Made by a program: the position numbers and the translations under genes. Shown here one piece after another: positions 9,599-17,896 of a stretch of DNA of 55,785 nucleotides (its first letter is position 1; every line of letters starts with the position of its first letter). This DNA is from an uncultured Pelagibacteraceae bacterium (lineage in GTDB: Bacteria > Pseudomonadota > Alphaproteobacteria > Pelagibacterales > Pelagibacteraceae), in the NCBI GenBank assembly GCA_902550635.1, contig CACCZY010000004.1, forward strand, positions 1 to 55,785. The letters are read 5' to 3'. The notes below the pieces were generated by a model. The model ran no database searches. It was not told the DNA's origin and saw only the letters and a program-made list of their open reading frames with translations.

Positions 9599-10954
9599 AT
9601 GAATAAAGTTTTAAAAAATTCTTGGGCTCTCTTCTTGGGAATGGGCTTAATTATGATGGCACATGGTTTTCAAGGATCTTTGTTAGGTGTAAGAGCTGTT
9701 GCAGAAAAATTCAGTTTAGTATCGACGGGTTTTATGATGTCGGGGTATTTTGTTGGATATTTCATAGGTGCGAGAACTGTTCCAAATATAATTTCCGGTG
9801 TAGGTCATATAAGAGTTTTTGCTGCTTTTGCATCTGTTGCTTCATTAGGTATTTTAATTCACTCAATTTTTATAAATCCATACACATGGTTTTTTTTAAG
9901 AATTATAAATGGTTTTTGCATGGTGTGCATGTTTACCATCGCTGAAAGTTGGTTAAACGATAGATCCAGTAATAAAAATAGAGGTAAAGTTTTATCAATT
10001 TATATGATTGTTCTATATGGTGCTATGGGAGTTGGAATGTTTTTTCTTAACTTTAGTAAACCTGAAAATTTTGAACCTTTTATATTAATATCAGTAATTA
10101 TGTCTTCTGCATTAATACCAATTTTACTAACTAAAAGAAAACCTCCAAATTTCAAAAAATTAAAAAGCATGTCATTGAAAGAGCTATATGAATGTTCTCC
10201 TCTAGGAATGGTAGGAGCGGTTTTTTATGGAACAACTCAATCAGCTCTTTTTACTCTTTTAGCTGTATATGCAGCATCAATGAATTTTTCAATTTTTGAA
10301 ATTTCCTTAGTAACTTTTCTTCTATCAATATCTGGTGCAATATCACAATACCCTATTGGAAATCTGTCTGACAGATTTGACCGAAGACTGGTTATTGTTT
10401 ACTCAACTTTTGGAGCAGCTCTGTTTGCATTATTCGCAATTTTTGCTTCATCTACTATTTATTTACCTGGTAATTTAGGAAATAAATTTTGGTTTTATAT
10501 TTTTTTAACACTTTTTTCATTTTGTAGTTTACCTATGTTTTCATTAATTTTAGCGCATACAAATGATTACATAACAAAAGATAAATTTGTTGCAGCAGGC
10601 GCGGGTTTGCAATTTGCATTTGGATTAGGAGCAATTAGTGGTCCATTTTTATGTTCATTACTCATGGGTTTAGTGGGAGCTAATGGATTTTTTATTTTTT
10701 TAATTATTTTTCACTCTTTAATAGGAGTTTTTGGCATTTACAGAATGAAAATACGACCTACTAAAGACAATCCAGACTCTCAATTCGTTCCAGTGCCTCA
10801 AACTATAACTCCAATTGGTATGGAGTTAAACCCAACAACAGAGCATATCGAAGAACCATATACTGAAAAAGTGAAAAAAATGTTGGAAAGAAAAGGAGTA
10901 AGCTATAAGAAAGAAGACGAATCTTTTGAAAAATCAACAAACAAAGAAAAATAA
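9599..10954 (+). CDS. Major facilitator superfamily transporter
   Basis: A 451-residue membrane protein with twelve predicted helices. NLSDRFDRRLVIVY after helix 8 is the loop 8-9 MFS signature, and AESWLND lies after helix 4. The layout resembles YcaD-like MFS proteins. A hydrophilic C-terminal tail of about 60 residues rich in lysine and glutamate follows the last helix. The substrate is unknown. It is separated from the preceding DMT gene by 58 bases and may have its own promoter. Confidence 0.85.
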   Translation: MNKVLKNSWALFLGMGLIMMAHGFQGSLLGVRAVAEKFSLVSTGFMMSGYFVGYFIGARTVPNIISGVGHIRVFAAFASVASLGILIHSIFINPYTWFFLRIINGFCMVCMFTIAESWLNDRSSNKNRGKVLSIYMIVLYGAMGVGMFFLNFSKPENFEPFILISVIMSSALIPILLTKRKPPNFKKLKSMSLKELYECSPLGMVGAVFYGTTQSALFTLLAVYAASMNFSIFEISLVTFLLSISGAISQYPIGNLSDRFDRRLVIVYSTFGAALFALFAIFASSTIYLPGNLGNKFWFYIFLTLFSFCSLPMFSLILAHTNDYITKDKFVAAGAGLQFAFGLGAISGPFLCSLLMGLVGANGFFIFLIIFHSLIGVFGIYRMKIRPTKDNPDSQFVPVPQTITPIGMELNPTTEHIEEPYTEKVKKMLERKGVSYKKEDESFEKSTNKEK

Positions 10955-11066
10955 AGTAATAACTTCATTTAAGAAAATCGACCTCAGGTTGTGCTGTGTT
11001 TAAAAATAAAATCTAATCTTGCACTTGATCAAATTTAATAATTTTGTTGAAATAGGTTTTTAAAAA

Positions 11067-11792
11067 ATGAGAAAAAAAATAAAAAATAGAAAAAAAAGTT
11101 TAGAAGGTCTAACTAGACTAGCAAATTTTACTGGCCAATCTCTTAGTTCGGCTTATGAAAGTTATAAAAAAAGACAAAAAATTAAAAAATTAGAGAAAAT
11201 TAAATTAGAAAAAATAGGAGAAAAAAAAGAACTTAAACAAAGAGAGGAACAAATTATAAAAGATCGCGAAAAACTAAAATTAAAAGAAGAAGAACAAAAA
11301 TTAAAAGATAAACAAAGAAAATTAAAAGATGATGAACAAACAATAAGAGAGCAAAAAATAAATAAAAGAGAACAAGAATTAAATGAAAAAGATGAAGAAC
11401 TTCGTATAATAGCGAAAGAACAAAGACTTAAAGAAAAAGAATTTAAAAGAAAAGAAGACGAAATAAATAGAAAAAATGTTGATCTGAAAGTAAGAGAAGA
11501 AGATCAAAAATTAAAAGAACAAAAAGAATATAGAAGGAAATATAGAGAACAAAAAATTAAGAATTTAGAGGAGCAAAAAATTAAGGATATAGAAACACAA
11601 AAAATAAAAGAATGGGAAGAAAAATTTGACAATGAAAAAAGATTGCAAGAAAACCTTGAATTGTTAAAGGAAGAAAAGCTAAAAAAAAGAGAATATGAAA
11701 AAAAATTAAATACCTCAATCGAGCCAGAAATTAAAAAAGATTTAACTTCGAGACTTGAAAATTTTGAAATAGATAAAACCAGAAAAAACTAA
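11067..11792 (+). CDS. Highly charged coiled-coil / single-alpha-helix protein
   Basis: A 241-residue protein of which residues ~40-215 are almost only Lys, Glu, Arg, Gln, Asp with spaced Leu/Ile (for example KLKEEEQKLKDKQRKLKDD). No signal peptide or transmembrane helix is present. The repeats of REQ/KLKEEEQK suggest growth by internal duplication and predict a long single alpha-helix or coiled coil. The short N-terminus (LEGLTRLANFTGQSLSSAYESY) is the only part with ordinary composition. I recognise no family; it could be structural, nucleoid- or division-related, but that is a guess. It stands alone between short non-coding gaps. Confidence 0.65.
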   Translation: MRKKIKNRKKSLEGLTRLANFTGQSLSSAYESYKKRQKIKKLEKIKLEKIGEKKELKQREEQIIKDREKLKLKEEEQKLKDKQRKLKDDEQTIREQKINKREQELNEKDEELRIIAKEQRLKEKEFKRKEDEINRKNVDLKVREEDQKLKEQKEYRRKYREQKIKNLEEQKIKDIETQKIKEWEEKFDNEKRLQENLELLKEEKLKKREYEKKLNTSIEPEIKKDLTSRLENFEIDKTRKN

Positions 11793-11845
11793 ATACAAAC
11801 TAGATATACGACTAGATATATTTTAGATAAAACTAGAACCAGAAC
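11766..11845. repeat. Short degenerate repeats at and after the coiled-coil gene's end
   Basis: ACTAGATATA occurs twice (11799-11808 and 11811-11820). The block AGATAAAACCAGAA at the end of the gene recurs downstream as AGATAAAACTAGAACCAGAA (about 11825-11844). The pattern suggests slippage-type duplication around the gene's 3' end, possibly after a longer reading frame decayed. Confidence 0.5.
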
Positions 11846-11881
11846 TAAAACTTTTTGAGATAAAAAAAAATTTCGTTGACT

Positions 11882-12109
11882 ATGAATAAAGAAAACGCAA
11901 GTAAACTCTGGAAAATCATTCAGGAAGCTGGTGATTATTTACAGGGCCAACTACCAGAGCATCCAAATCACCCTAAAGGACGCAATCCTTATGCACATGT
12001 AGCTATTTGTGTAAAAAGTAAATTTAATGATAGTTATAAAAATATTAACGATGAAAAATTTAACGAAGTAATAGAATACATTGAGTTTCTAAAAAAAAAC
12101 CCAAACTAA
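11882..12109 (+). CDS. Small conserved-looking protein of unknown function
   Basis: A 75-residue soluble protein starting MNKENASKLWKIIQEAG and containing the motif-like stretch HPKGRNPYAHVAICVKSKF. A TTG two codons upstream (11876) could also serve as start; the ATG at 11882 is preferred because the family start is probably methionine-asparagine. No signal peptide, membrane segment or cysteine pair is present. I do not recognise the family. It follows the coiled-coil gene by about 90 bases on the same strand and is followed by a TATAA microsatellite. Confidence 0.6.
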   Translation: MNKENASKLWKIIQEAGDYLQGQLPEHPNHPKGRNPYAHVAICVKSKFNDSYKNINDEKFNEVIEYIEFLKKNPN

Positions 12110-12110
12110 T

Positions 12111-12134
12111 TATAATATAATATAATATAATATT
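12111..12134. repeat. TATAA pentamer microsatellite
   Basis: Four full TATAA units plus a partial one lie between the end of the small unknown gene and the minus-strand 19-codon ORF. The array contains overlapping TATAAT boxes, but it is between convergent gene ends, so a promoter role is unsupported. Confidence 0.7.
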
Positions 12135-12140
12135 TTAATC

Positions 12141-12200
12141 TTAGCTTAAAAAAGTATTATAAGCCCAAACTAAAACAGCAACTGCAATTATCGTTTCCAT
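12141..12200 (-). CDS. Possible 19-residue hydrophobic small protein
   Basis: The minus strand from ATG at 12200-12198 encodes METIIAVAVLVWAYNTFLS followed by TAA. The segment IIAVAVLVWAY would form a single membrane helix. An AGAGGA sequence lies just upstream of the ATG, a good ribosome binding site by the standard of this window. It starts 32 bases after the stop of the amidinotransferase gene on the same strand. Evidence is only length, hydrophobicity and the RBS; it could be chance in AT-rich DNA. Confidence 0.35.
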   Translation of the reverse strand: METIIAVAVLVWAYNTFLS

Positions 12201-12232
12201 ATTTCCTCTTTCGTTGATTCGATAATATTATA

Positions 12233-13345
12233 TCATTGATTTGGAAAATAATCTTCACAATTTCCTTCTCTATATACGTCAGCAGTACAGCAATGTAATC
12301 CTCCGCCAAATGCATAGGCATCACGTAGATCTACTGGAATAACTTCCATACCTAATTTATCTAGCTGTTCTTGCTGATAGACTTCACTTTTTTCAACACA
12401 TACTGTTTTTGGATCAATAACTAAAACATTCATAGACAGCCAGACACTCGAATAACAAAGTGGTGGTGGTGAATTATGAGCTGGCTGTGCAGCATCAATA
12501 ATTTCCCAGTCATTGTCTTCAAAAATTTTTCTTTGCTCTTTTGGTAATCTTCTTTGAGGATTATTAATAATTAATCCTTCTTTAATAGGTGTAAAAGTTG
12601 CATCAATATGAATAGGATATGGGTCTCCAGGAAAATTAACAGCGTGCACTCTATGTTTTTTATAATGTCTTCTTAACCAATCTATTCCTTTTAAGTTGGT
12701 AGTAAATCCGTGCTGAACAATTAAATCTTTGCCAAATCTTAAAACGTCAGCCGCATCAAATAAAACTTCTTCTTCGGTTGTTACAAAAAATTTCTTTGCT
12801 GTCCATTCAAGTCTTTTGTGAACTCCTATTTTATCTGATAAATAATCTTGTCTATAATCAGCATCGGTTAGTCTTGGTTTGGGGGCCGATTCATGTCTCA
12901 TGTTAGGATCTGAATTATAGTATTTTTGAAGAAGAGGTCTGTAGTTTAAATATTCAAACCATCTACATCTATAACTCATAGTTGCTTCTAACATTTCATT
13001 TCCAACTGTTAAAATTACATCTCTTGCTGGCATACAGCCAAACATGCTTTCAGCTTTCCAATCCGGAGTTGATATTTTTTGATTAAAATTTAATGGTTGA
13101 GGTCTGTCTACTTTGATGCCCTTTTTAAGTAACATGTTTGCAAAATTATCTAAAAGTTCATTTGCTTTATCTACGGAATCTTTTGTTCTTGGGCCATACT
13201 GACCTCTCATATCAGAGTCTTCTGGAACCTTTGCATCTAAAGCCGGTTCAGGAGCGGGTATACAGCAGCCATCAGCTTTTCCAACAATCACATGTTTTAG
13301 AGGATCCCACTCATTCCAGCTGCTAACAATAACACTTGAGTTCAT
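12233..13345 (-). CDS. Glycine amidinotransferase-like enzyme
   Basis: A 370-residue protein closely patterned on the arginine:glycine amidinotransferase family (vertebrate GATM, bacterial amidinotransferases), which move the guanidino group of arginine to an amine. It begins SSWNEWDPLKHVIVGKADG, as the family does, and carries FDAADVLRFG (catalytic Asp region), HIDATF (catalytic His) and GGGLHCCTADV near the C-terminus (nucleophilic Cys352). With glycine as acceptor the product would be guanidinoacetate plus ornithine, but inosamine or other amines are possible. It is followed upstream by an EamA transporter gene with 3 bases between, so it may work with export or import of the product. Confidence 0.85.
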   Translation of the reverse strand: MNSSVIVSSWNEWDPLKHVIVGKADGCCIPAPEPALDAKVPEDSDMRGQYGPRTKDSVDKANELLDNFANMLLKKGIKVDRPQPLNFNQKISTPDWKAESMFGCMPARDVILTVGNEMLEATMSYRCRWFEYLNYRPLLQKYYNSDPNMRHESAPKPRLTDADYRQDYLSDKIGVHKRLEWTAKKFFVTTEEEVLFDAADVLRFGKDLIVQHGFTTNLKGIDWLRRHYKKHRVHAVNFPGDPYPIHIDATFTPIKEGLIINNPQRRLPKEQRKIFEDNDWEIIDAAQPAHNSPPPLCYSSVWLSMNVLVIDPKTVCVEKSEVYQQEQLDKLGMEVIPVDLRDAYAFGGGLHCCTADVYREGNCEDYFPNQ

Positions 13346-13348
13346 TTA

Positions 13349-14254
13349 TTAGTTAAGACCTATAAATCTCTTATTATCTTGTATAATCATACTATAATAG
13401 ACAATAGACATAAAAATTAAAAAGCCCCCGACAATTGTATTACTAGATGGAATTTCATTTATTCCTAAGATAGGTAGCCATACCCAAAAAATTCCACCTA
13501 TTATCTCTGTTAATGATAATAAAGTTAATTCTGCAGCAGGAATTACCTTTGAGCCCATTGAGTATAATATTAACCCTAAACAAACTAAAGTTCCATGCGT
13601 TGCAAAAAGAGCTTCATTTTTATTTGATGAAAGTAATGGCTGATTGTTATGCTCCATCATTATGAATGAAAGCAGACAGCAAAATAAACCAGCAATAGCA
13701 ACGGTAGTAAATTTTGGTGTTTCTTTTCTCCATCGCAGAGAAACTGAAAATACAGAAAATCCTAAAGCTGAAGCCAAACCAAATAATAATCCTAAGAAAG
13801 AATTTGATCCAGTTGTTTCCATAGCCATAATTCCAATTCCAAAAGTGGCCATTAATATAGATATCCACACATTTATTGATATTTCTTCTTTTAAAAATAA
13901 AAAACCCAAAAGAGCTGTAATAAAAGGCATGGCTGCCAAACACAAAAGAGTTATTGCAGCCGTGGTATTGGTTATTGACCATATGAATGTTGTCATTGCA
14001 ATTCCTAGGCCTATTCCTCCAACTATTCCTGAAATACCAACCTTAAAATAATTTTTATAAAAATATTTTCCCTCTTCAAAAAAAAGAAACAAATTCAATA
14101 AAATAAAAATTACTATTCCTCTAGTAAATAAATATTGCCACGGAACATTTTGTGCTTGGTCTATATGTCTAACTACATAAGGGCCAAATGACCAAAAAAT
14201 TCCAGCCAAAAGAATTATTGTAACTGCTAATTTGTGGTCTTTAATTTGAAACAT
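13349..14254 (-). CDS. DMT-family (EamA) transporter
   Basis: A 301-residue protein with ten hydrophobic segments in two EamA repeats. The first repeat contains TTAAITLLCLAAMPFITALLG, shortened in the family to a small-residue helix; the second contains AELTLLSLTEIIGG. It is the first gene of a two-gene unit with the amidinotransferase gene, whose start is 3 bases downstream of this stop. A substrate related to guanidino compounds or amino acids is an inference from that pairing only. Confidence 0.83.
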   Translation of the reverse strand: MFQIKDHKLAVTIILLAGIFWSFGPYVVRHIDQAQNVPWQYLFTRGIVIFILLNLFLFFEEGKYFYKNYFKVGISGIVGGIGLGIAMTTFIWSITNTTAAITLLCLAAMPFITALLGFLFLKEEISINVWISILMATFGIGIMAMETTGSNSFLGLLFGLASALGFSVFSVSLRWRKETPKFTTVAIAGLFCCLLSFIMMEHNNQPLLSSNKNEALFATHGTLVCLGLILYSMGSKVIPAAELTLLSLTEIIGGIFWVWLPILGINEIPSSNTIVGGFLIFMSIVYYSMIIQDNKRFIGLN

Positions 14255-14304
14255 TCTAGATTATTAATATTTATAATAATTTTAACAACAAAATTTAATA
14301 AAAA

Positions 14305-15531
14305 CTATGCATTAAAACAACTAATTAAATCACCTTTATTAAATATTGATTTTTTGTCTTTAAATAAACCCCAAGCATTGGATTTCGTAAAAGGGGAAAT
14401 TCTAAAAGACTCTTGTCCTTTTAAAACTTTAAACTCTGAGTAACCTTTGGAATTATGTAATATATAACCTTTTATAAATCTTGTGATATTTCTATTCTTT
14501 ACATATTTTTGTATAAGTTTTGCTTGAATATATTTTTCATTATTCATACCTAAAGAATATCTAATAAATGGATAAACAAAAAATCTAAAGCAAGCTGCTG
14601 ATGAAATAGGATTACCAGGCAAACCAAAAAAAACTTTATGTTTTTTTAATTTCGCAAACAAAATTGGTTTACCTGGTCTAATTAAAGATCCTTTAAAAAA
14701 ATTAATTGGTTTGAATTTTTTAATTTCACTTGGAATAAAATCAAATTTTCCAGCTGATACAGCTCCTGACGTAACTATGATATCTGTATTATTTTTTAAA
14801 TTTTTTTTAATTTCTTTAAAAAATTTTTTTTTATCATTATCCCTTAAAATTCTCTTTTCTTCAAAACTAATTGGAAAATTTTTTAAATATGATTTTAGAT
14901 AGTAACTATTTGAATTTCTTACTTTCCAAGAAGGAATATTTTTTTTATTAGATATTTCATTTCCTGTTGAGTAAAAAATTATTTTAGGAATTTTTTTCAC
15001 TAAAACCTTATTTATACCAAGAGTTTTAAAAGCTAAAATGTGTTTAGGTTCTATTAACTGACCTTTGTTAATTACTTTATCTCCTTTTTTATAATCTGAT
15101 CCTAAAAATCTTATGTGTTCATTTTTTTTTATTTTTTTATCTAAAATAATATATTGAGGTTTTTTTTTTGAAGGATAAAAAATCACTTTTTCGATGGGTA
15201 TAACTGTATTAAAAGGTTTAATGATCAATGCACCCGTCATAACCTCTACTGCAGAAAATTTTTTTATTTTTTTAATATTTGGATTGTCCCCTGCTGCTAT
15301 AGTTTTAAGTATTTTAAATTTTTTACTTTTATTTTTTTTTAAATTAAAAGTTTCTTTAGAATTTATTGCAAACCCATCAAATGCCGTGTTGTTTGCGGCT
15401 GGATAGTTGTATGGAGAATAAATATTTTTAGAACATATTCTTCCGACTGATGATTCTGATCGTATTTTTTCAGATTTAAAACTAATTTTACTTTTCTTTA
15501 TTATTTTCAATGCTTTATTATATGAAATCAT
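14305..15531 (-). CDS. moeA: Molybdopterin molybdenumtransferase
   Basis: MoeA inserts molybdate into adenylylated molybdopterin. The 408-residue protein shows the family order: NTAFDGFAI near residue 45, AGDNPNIKK, VEVMTGALI, then the MoCF-biosynthesis domain with TSGAVSAGKFDF and FFGLPGNPISS, and a C-terminal beta domain (AKLIQKYVKNRNITRF onward). It starts 1 base after mobA ends on the same strand. Molybdenum cofactor made here is probably used by the formate dehydrogenase encoded divergently at 17897-22329. The sequence is unusually lysine-rich, matching the AT-rich codons. Confidence 0.92.
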   Translation of the reverse strand: MISYNKALKIIKKSKISFKSEKIRSESSVGRICSKNIYSPYNYPAANNTAFDGFAINSKETFNLKKNKSKKFKILKTIAAGDNPNIKKIKKFSAVEVMTGALIIKPFNTVIPIEKVIFYPSKKKPQYIILDKKIKKNEHIRFLGSDYKKGDKVINKGQLIEPKHILAFKTLGINKVLVKKIPKIIFYSTGNEISNKKNIPSWKVRNSNSYYLKSYLKNFPISFEEKRILRDNDKKKFFKEIKKNLKNNTDIIVTSGAVSAGKFDFIPSEIKKFKPINFFKGSLIRPGKPILFAKLKKHKVFFGLPGNPISSAACFRFFVYPFIRYSLGMNNEKYIQAKLIQKYVKNRNITRFIKGYILHNSKGYSEFKVLKGQESFRISPFTKSNAWGLFKDKKSIFNKGDLISCFNA

Positions 15532-15532
15532 T

Positions 15533-16144
15533 TTATTTTTGTTTTATTTTTTCTTTAGCTTTTTCATAATCTTCTATCGTATTTATATTTAAAAAACTTT
15601 CATTTTTTTCTTTATCAATTTTTACTTCCTTTATCCCAATTTTATTTGCCCAAGTTTCTACTTTTCTATGATTTTTATTTAAATCATTTTCTAAATTGTT
15701 TTCTAGTTTTGTTGACCATAAACCAAATATATTGTGTCTTTTATCTCCAGTTTTGAAAAAAAATATTTTATTTATTTTGTCTTTTGAGCTTTCTTTCAAA
15801 TGATCAAAAATTATATTATCAAAAAATGGACTATCACATGGAAATGTAGCTACCCAATTATATTTTTTTTTATTTTTCTTGATCCATTTAAAAGCTGTTA
15901 AAACTCCTACCAAAGGTCCTAGTTGACCTGACAAACAATCTTTAACAATATTAATTTTTTTATTATTAATTAAAAGTTTATTATTATTTGTAACTATTAA
16001 AATTTCTGAAAAATTTTTTTCTATTTTATCTATTGTATAATCTAAAATTTTTTTATCTCCTAAAATAGCCATTGATTTGTCTGATCCAAATCTGCTTGAT
16101 TTTCCGCCAGCTAAAATTGTTGGTAAAATCTTGTTTTCATTCAT
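15533..16144 (-). CDS. mobA: Molybdenum cofactor guanylyltransferase
   Basis: MobA links GMP to Mo-molybdopterin to give the MGD form used by DMSO-reductase-family enzymes such as formate dehydrogenase. The 203-residue protein starts with the nucleotidyltransferase motif LAGGKSSRFGSDKS (about residues 12-25) and has VKDCLSGQLGPLVG and ATFPCDSPFF, the metal and GTP-binding parts. It is the first gene of the mobA-moeA unit. It is divergent from the formate dehydrogenase operon, with about 44 bases between starts. Confidence 0.92.
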   Translation of the reverse strand: MNENKILPTILAGGKSSRFGSDKSMAILGDKKILDYTIDKIEKNFSEILIVTNNNKLLINNKKINIVKDCLSGQLGPLVGVLTAFKWIKKNKKKYNWVATFPCDSPFFDNIIFDHLKESSKDKINKIFFFKTGDKRHNIFGLWSTKLENNLENDLNKNHRKVETWANKIGIKEVKIDKEKNESFLNINTIEDYEKAKEKIKQK

Positions 16145-16188
16145 TAAAACAAATATAAATCATTAATTTGTTAATTAAACAATTATAA

Positions 16189-16587
16189 ATGGATTTAGAA
16201 ATTTTAGAAATAGCATCGAATACTGAAAATAATAAGGTAGTTATTAATCATACTCATTCCTCTAGACATAAAAATGCTATGTGTGGCGACACAATGCAAG
16301 TTAGTCTTGTAATTAAAAAAAATATAATAAAAGAATTTGGTTACCAATGTAAATCATGTGTATACTGCCAAGCGGCAGTAAGTTTGCTATCAAGAAATGC
16401 TATAAATAAATCTACAGAAAGCTTAAAAAATTTAATTAAAATTACTGAAAACTTTTTTGAAAAAGAAAATTTTACTTTTCCTAAAGAATGGTCGGTTTTT
16501 AAAAAACTGTTTAAAAAAAAAAATATTGTAAGAAAAGAATGTTTAAAATTACCCTTCAAAACTTTATCTAAAGCCTTAAAAAAATGA
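16189..16587 (+). CDS. NifU/IscU-like iron-sulfur scaffold protein
   Basis: A 132-residue protein with the IscU-type ligands: Cys32 in MCGD (including the regulatory Asp34), a cysteine-rich segment CKSCVYC (Cys54, 57, 60) and Cys118 near the C-terminus. It lacks the LPPVK chaperone-binding motif typical of IscU; LKLPF follows Cys118 instead. It is the first gene of a tight operon ending in formate dehydrogenase, whose two large subunits need several Fe-S clusters, so a dedicated scaffold is a reasonable inference. The next gene starts 1 base after its stop. Confidence 0.78.
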   Translation: MDLEILEIASNTENNKVVINHTHSSRHKNAMCGDTMQVSLVIKKNIIKEFGYQCKSCVYCQAAVSLLSRNAINKSTESLKNLIKITENFFEKENFTFPKEWSVFKKLFKKKNIVRKECLKLPFKTLSKALKK

Positions 16588-16588
16588 A

Positions 16589-17053
16589 ATGTTTATGATA
16601 AATTTAAAAAAATCGATATTAGCTGGTTTATTTTCGATGATTACAATTGGAATGCTAACCTTTCTTACATATAAAACAACACTTGGTGTTTTTTTAATAG
16701 CTTCTTTTGGATCTTCTATGGTTTTGTTGTATGGATATCCCGAAAGTCCATTCGCGCAGCCAAAAAATATTTTTTTTGGACATCTTTTAACGTCATTAAC
16801 AGGTATAATTTGTTTAAATTTTATTCCTTTACCTCTGTACATTCTAATACCTTTTGCGGTAGGATTGGGTGTAAGCTTAATGATAGCTTTAAATGTAACT
16901 CATCCTCCGGCCGGGGGTAATCCCGTGATAGTAATTATTGGAAGTGTGTCTTTAGATTATCTAATAAATCCAATATTAATTGGTTCAATAATAATTTTAA
17001 TTTTTGGAATAATTTTAAATCGACTTATTTTAAAAAAGAAATATCCTTTATAA
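16589..17053 (+). CDS. HPP family membrane protein
   Basis: A 154-residue protein with four hydrophobic helices and the defining motif THPPAGGNPVIV at about residues 108-119. The N-terminal motif FGSSMVLLYGYPESPFAQP is also characteristic. Plant and cyanobacterial relatives transport nitrite. Its place between a NifU-like gene and fdhD suggests a role for an oxyanion linked to formate dehydrogenase, such as formate, bicarbonate or molybdate, but that is an inference. A GTG or ATG slightly downstream could also start it; the two bases between genes favour 16589. Confidence 0.8.
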   Translation: MFMINLKKSILAGLFSMITIGMLTFLTYKTTLGVFLIASFGSSMVLLYGYPESPFAQPKNIFFGHLLTSLTGIICLNFIPLPLYILIPFAVGLGVSLMIALNVTHPPAGGNPVIVIIGSVSLDYLINPILIGSIIILIFGIILNRLILKKKYPL

Positions 17054-17896
17054 ATGGACATAAAGTATAAAGTAATTAAACTTAAAAATAATAATACAGA
17101 AGAAATAAAAGACTCTGTATCAATTGAAGAGCCTTTAGAAATGATTCTTAAATTTAAGAAAAGTGGAAAGTGGCAAACAGAGAATATATCTATAACAATG
17201 AGAACTCCAGGAAATGATGAAGATCTTATAGCTGGATTTTTATATAATGAAAAAATTGTTGATAATATTGAACAAATTAAAAAAATTGAAAAAAAGGGTG
17301 AAATTGTTGGAGATTATAACCTTCAAAACAAAATTGAAGCAACAATAAATGATATAAAAAATATCGATATAGGAAAGTTAAAAAGAAATTTTTTAACTAA
17401 TTCTTCTTGTGGTGTTTGTGGAAAAACATCTTTAGATTCATTAGAAATAATTAAAAGTAATAAACTAGATTTATCATTTCCAAAAATAAGTAAAAAAGTA
17501 ATTTTAAATTCACCAAAATTATTAATTAATGAACAGTCTGAATTTTCAAAAACAGGCGGGATTCACGCTAGTGCGCTAATTGATAAAAGTGGAAAAGTAA
17601 TTGCTACTAGAGAAGATGTGGGAAGACATAATGCTCTAGATAAATTAATAGGTCATGTTCAGAAAAATAAACTAATTGATAATCATTCTCAATTTATTGC
17701 ATGTTCAGGTAGATTAAATTTTGAACTTATTCAAAAAGGATTAATGTCAAATATAGGTATTATGGCAGGTGTAGGAGCTCCTACAAGTCTTGCTGTAGAT
17801 TTAGCAAAACGCTTTGGTATGACGTTGTTGGGGTTTGTAAAAAAAGAAAGTTTTAATATATATACAAATAAAGAAAGAATTATATTTAAAGATTAA
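17054..17896 (+). CDS. fdhD: Formate dehydrogenase accessory sulfurtransferase
   Basis: FdhD passes sulfur from IscS to the molybdenum cofactor and is needed for active formate dehydrogenase. The 280-residue protein carries the sulfur-transferring CGVCGK motif (about residues 120-125), MRTPGNDEDLIAGFL, KTGGIHASAL and REDVGRHNALDKLIG, all conserved. It starts directly after the HPP gene's stop and ends one base before the next start, so it belongs to the formate dehydrogenase transcript. Confidence 0.95.
   Translation: MDIKYKVIKLKNNNTEEIKDSVSIEEPLEMILKFKKSGKWQTENISITMRTPGNDEDLIAGFLYNEKIVDNIEQIKKIEKKGEIVGDYNLQNKIEATINDIKNIDIGKLKRNFLTNSSCGVCGKTSLDSLEIIKSNKLDLSFPKISKKVILNSPKLLINEQSEFSKTGGIHASALIDKSGKVIATREDVGRHNALDKLIGHVQKNKLIDNHSQFIACSGRLNFELIQKGLMSNIGIMAGVGAPTSLAVDLAKRFGMTLLGFVKKESFNIYTNKERIIFKD

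Noticed and set aside
12111-12134. TATAA repeats as a promoter array
   Set aside because: They lie between the 3' ends of convergent genes with no gene starting downstream on either strand at a suitable distance.
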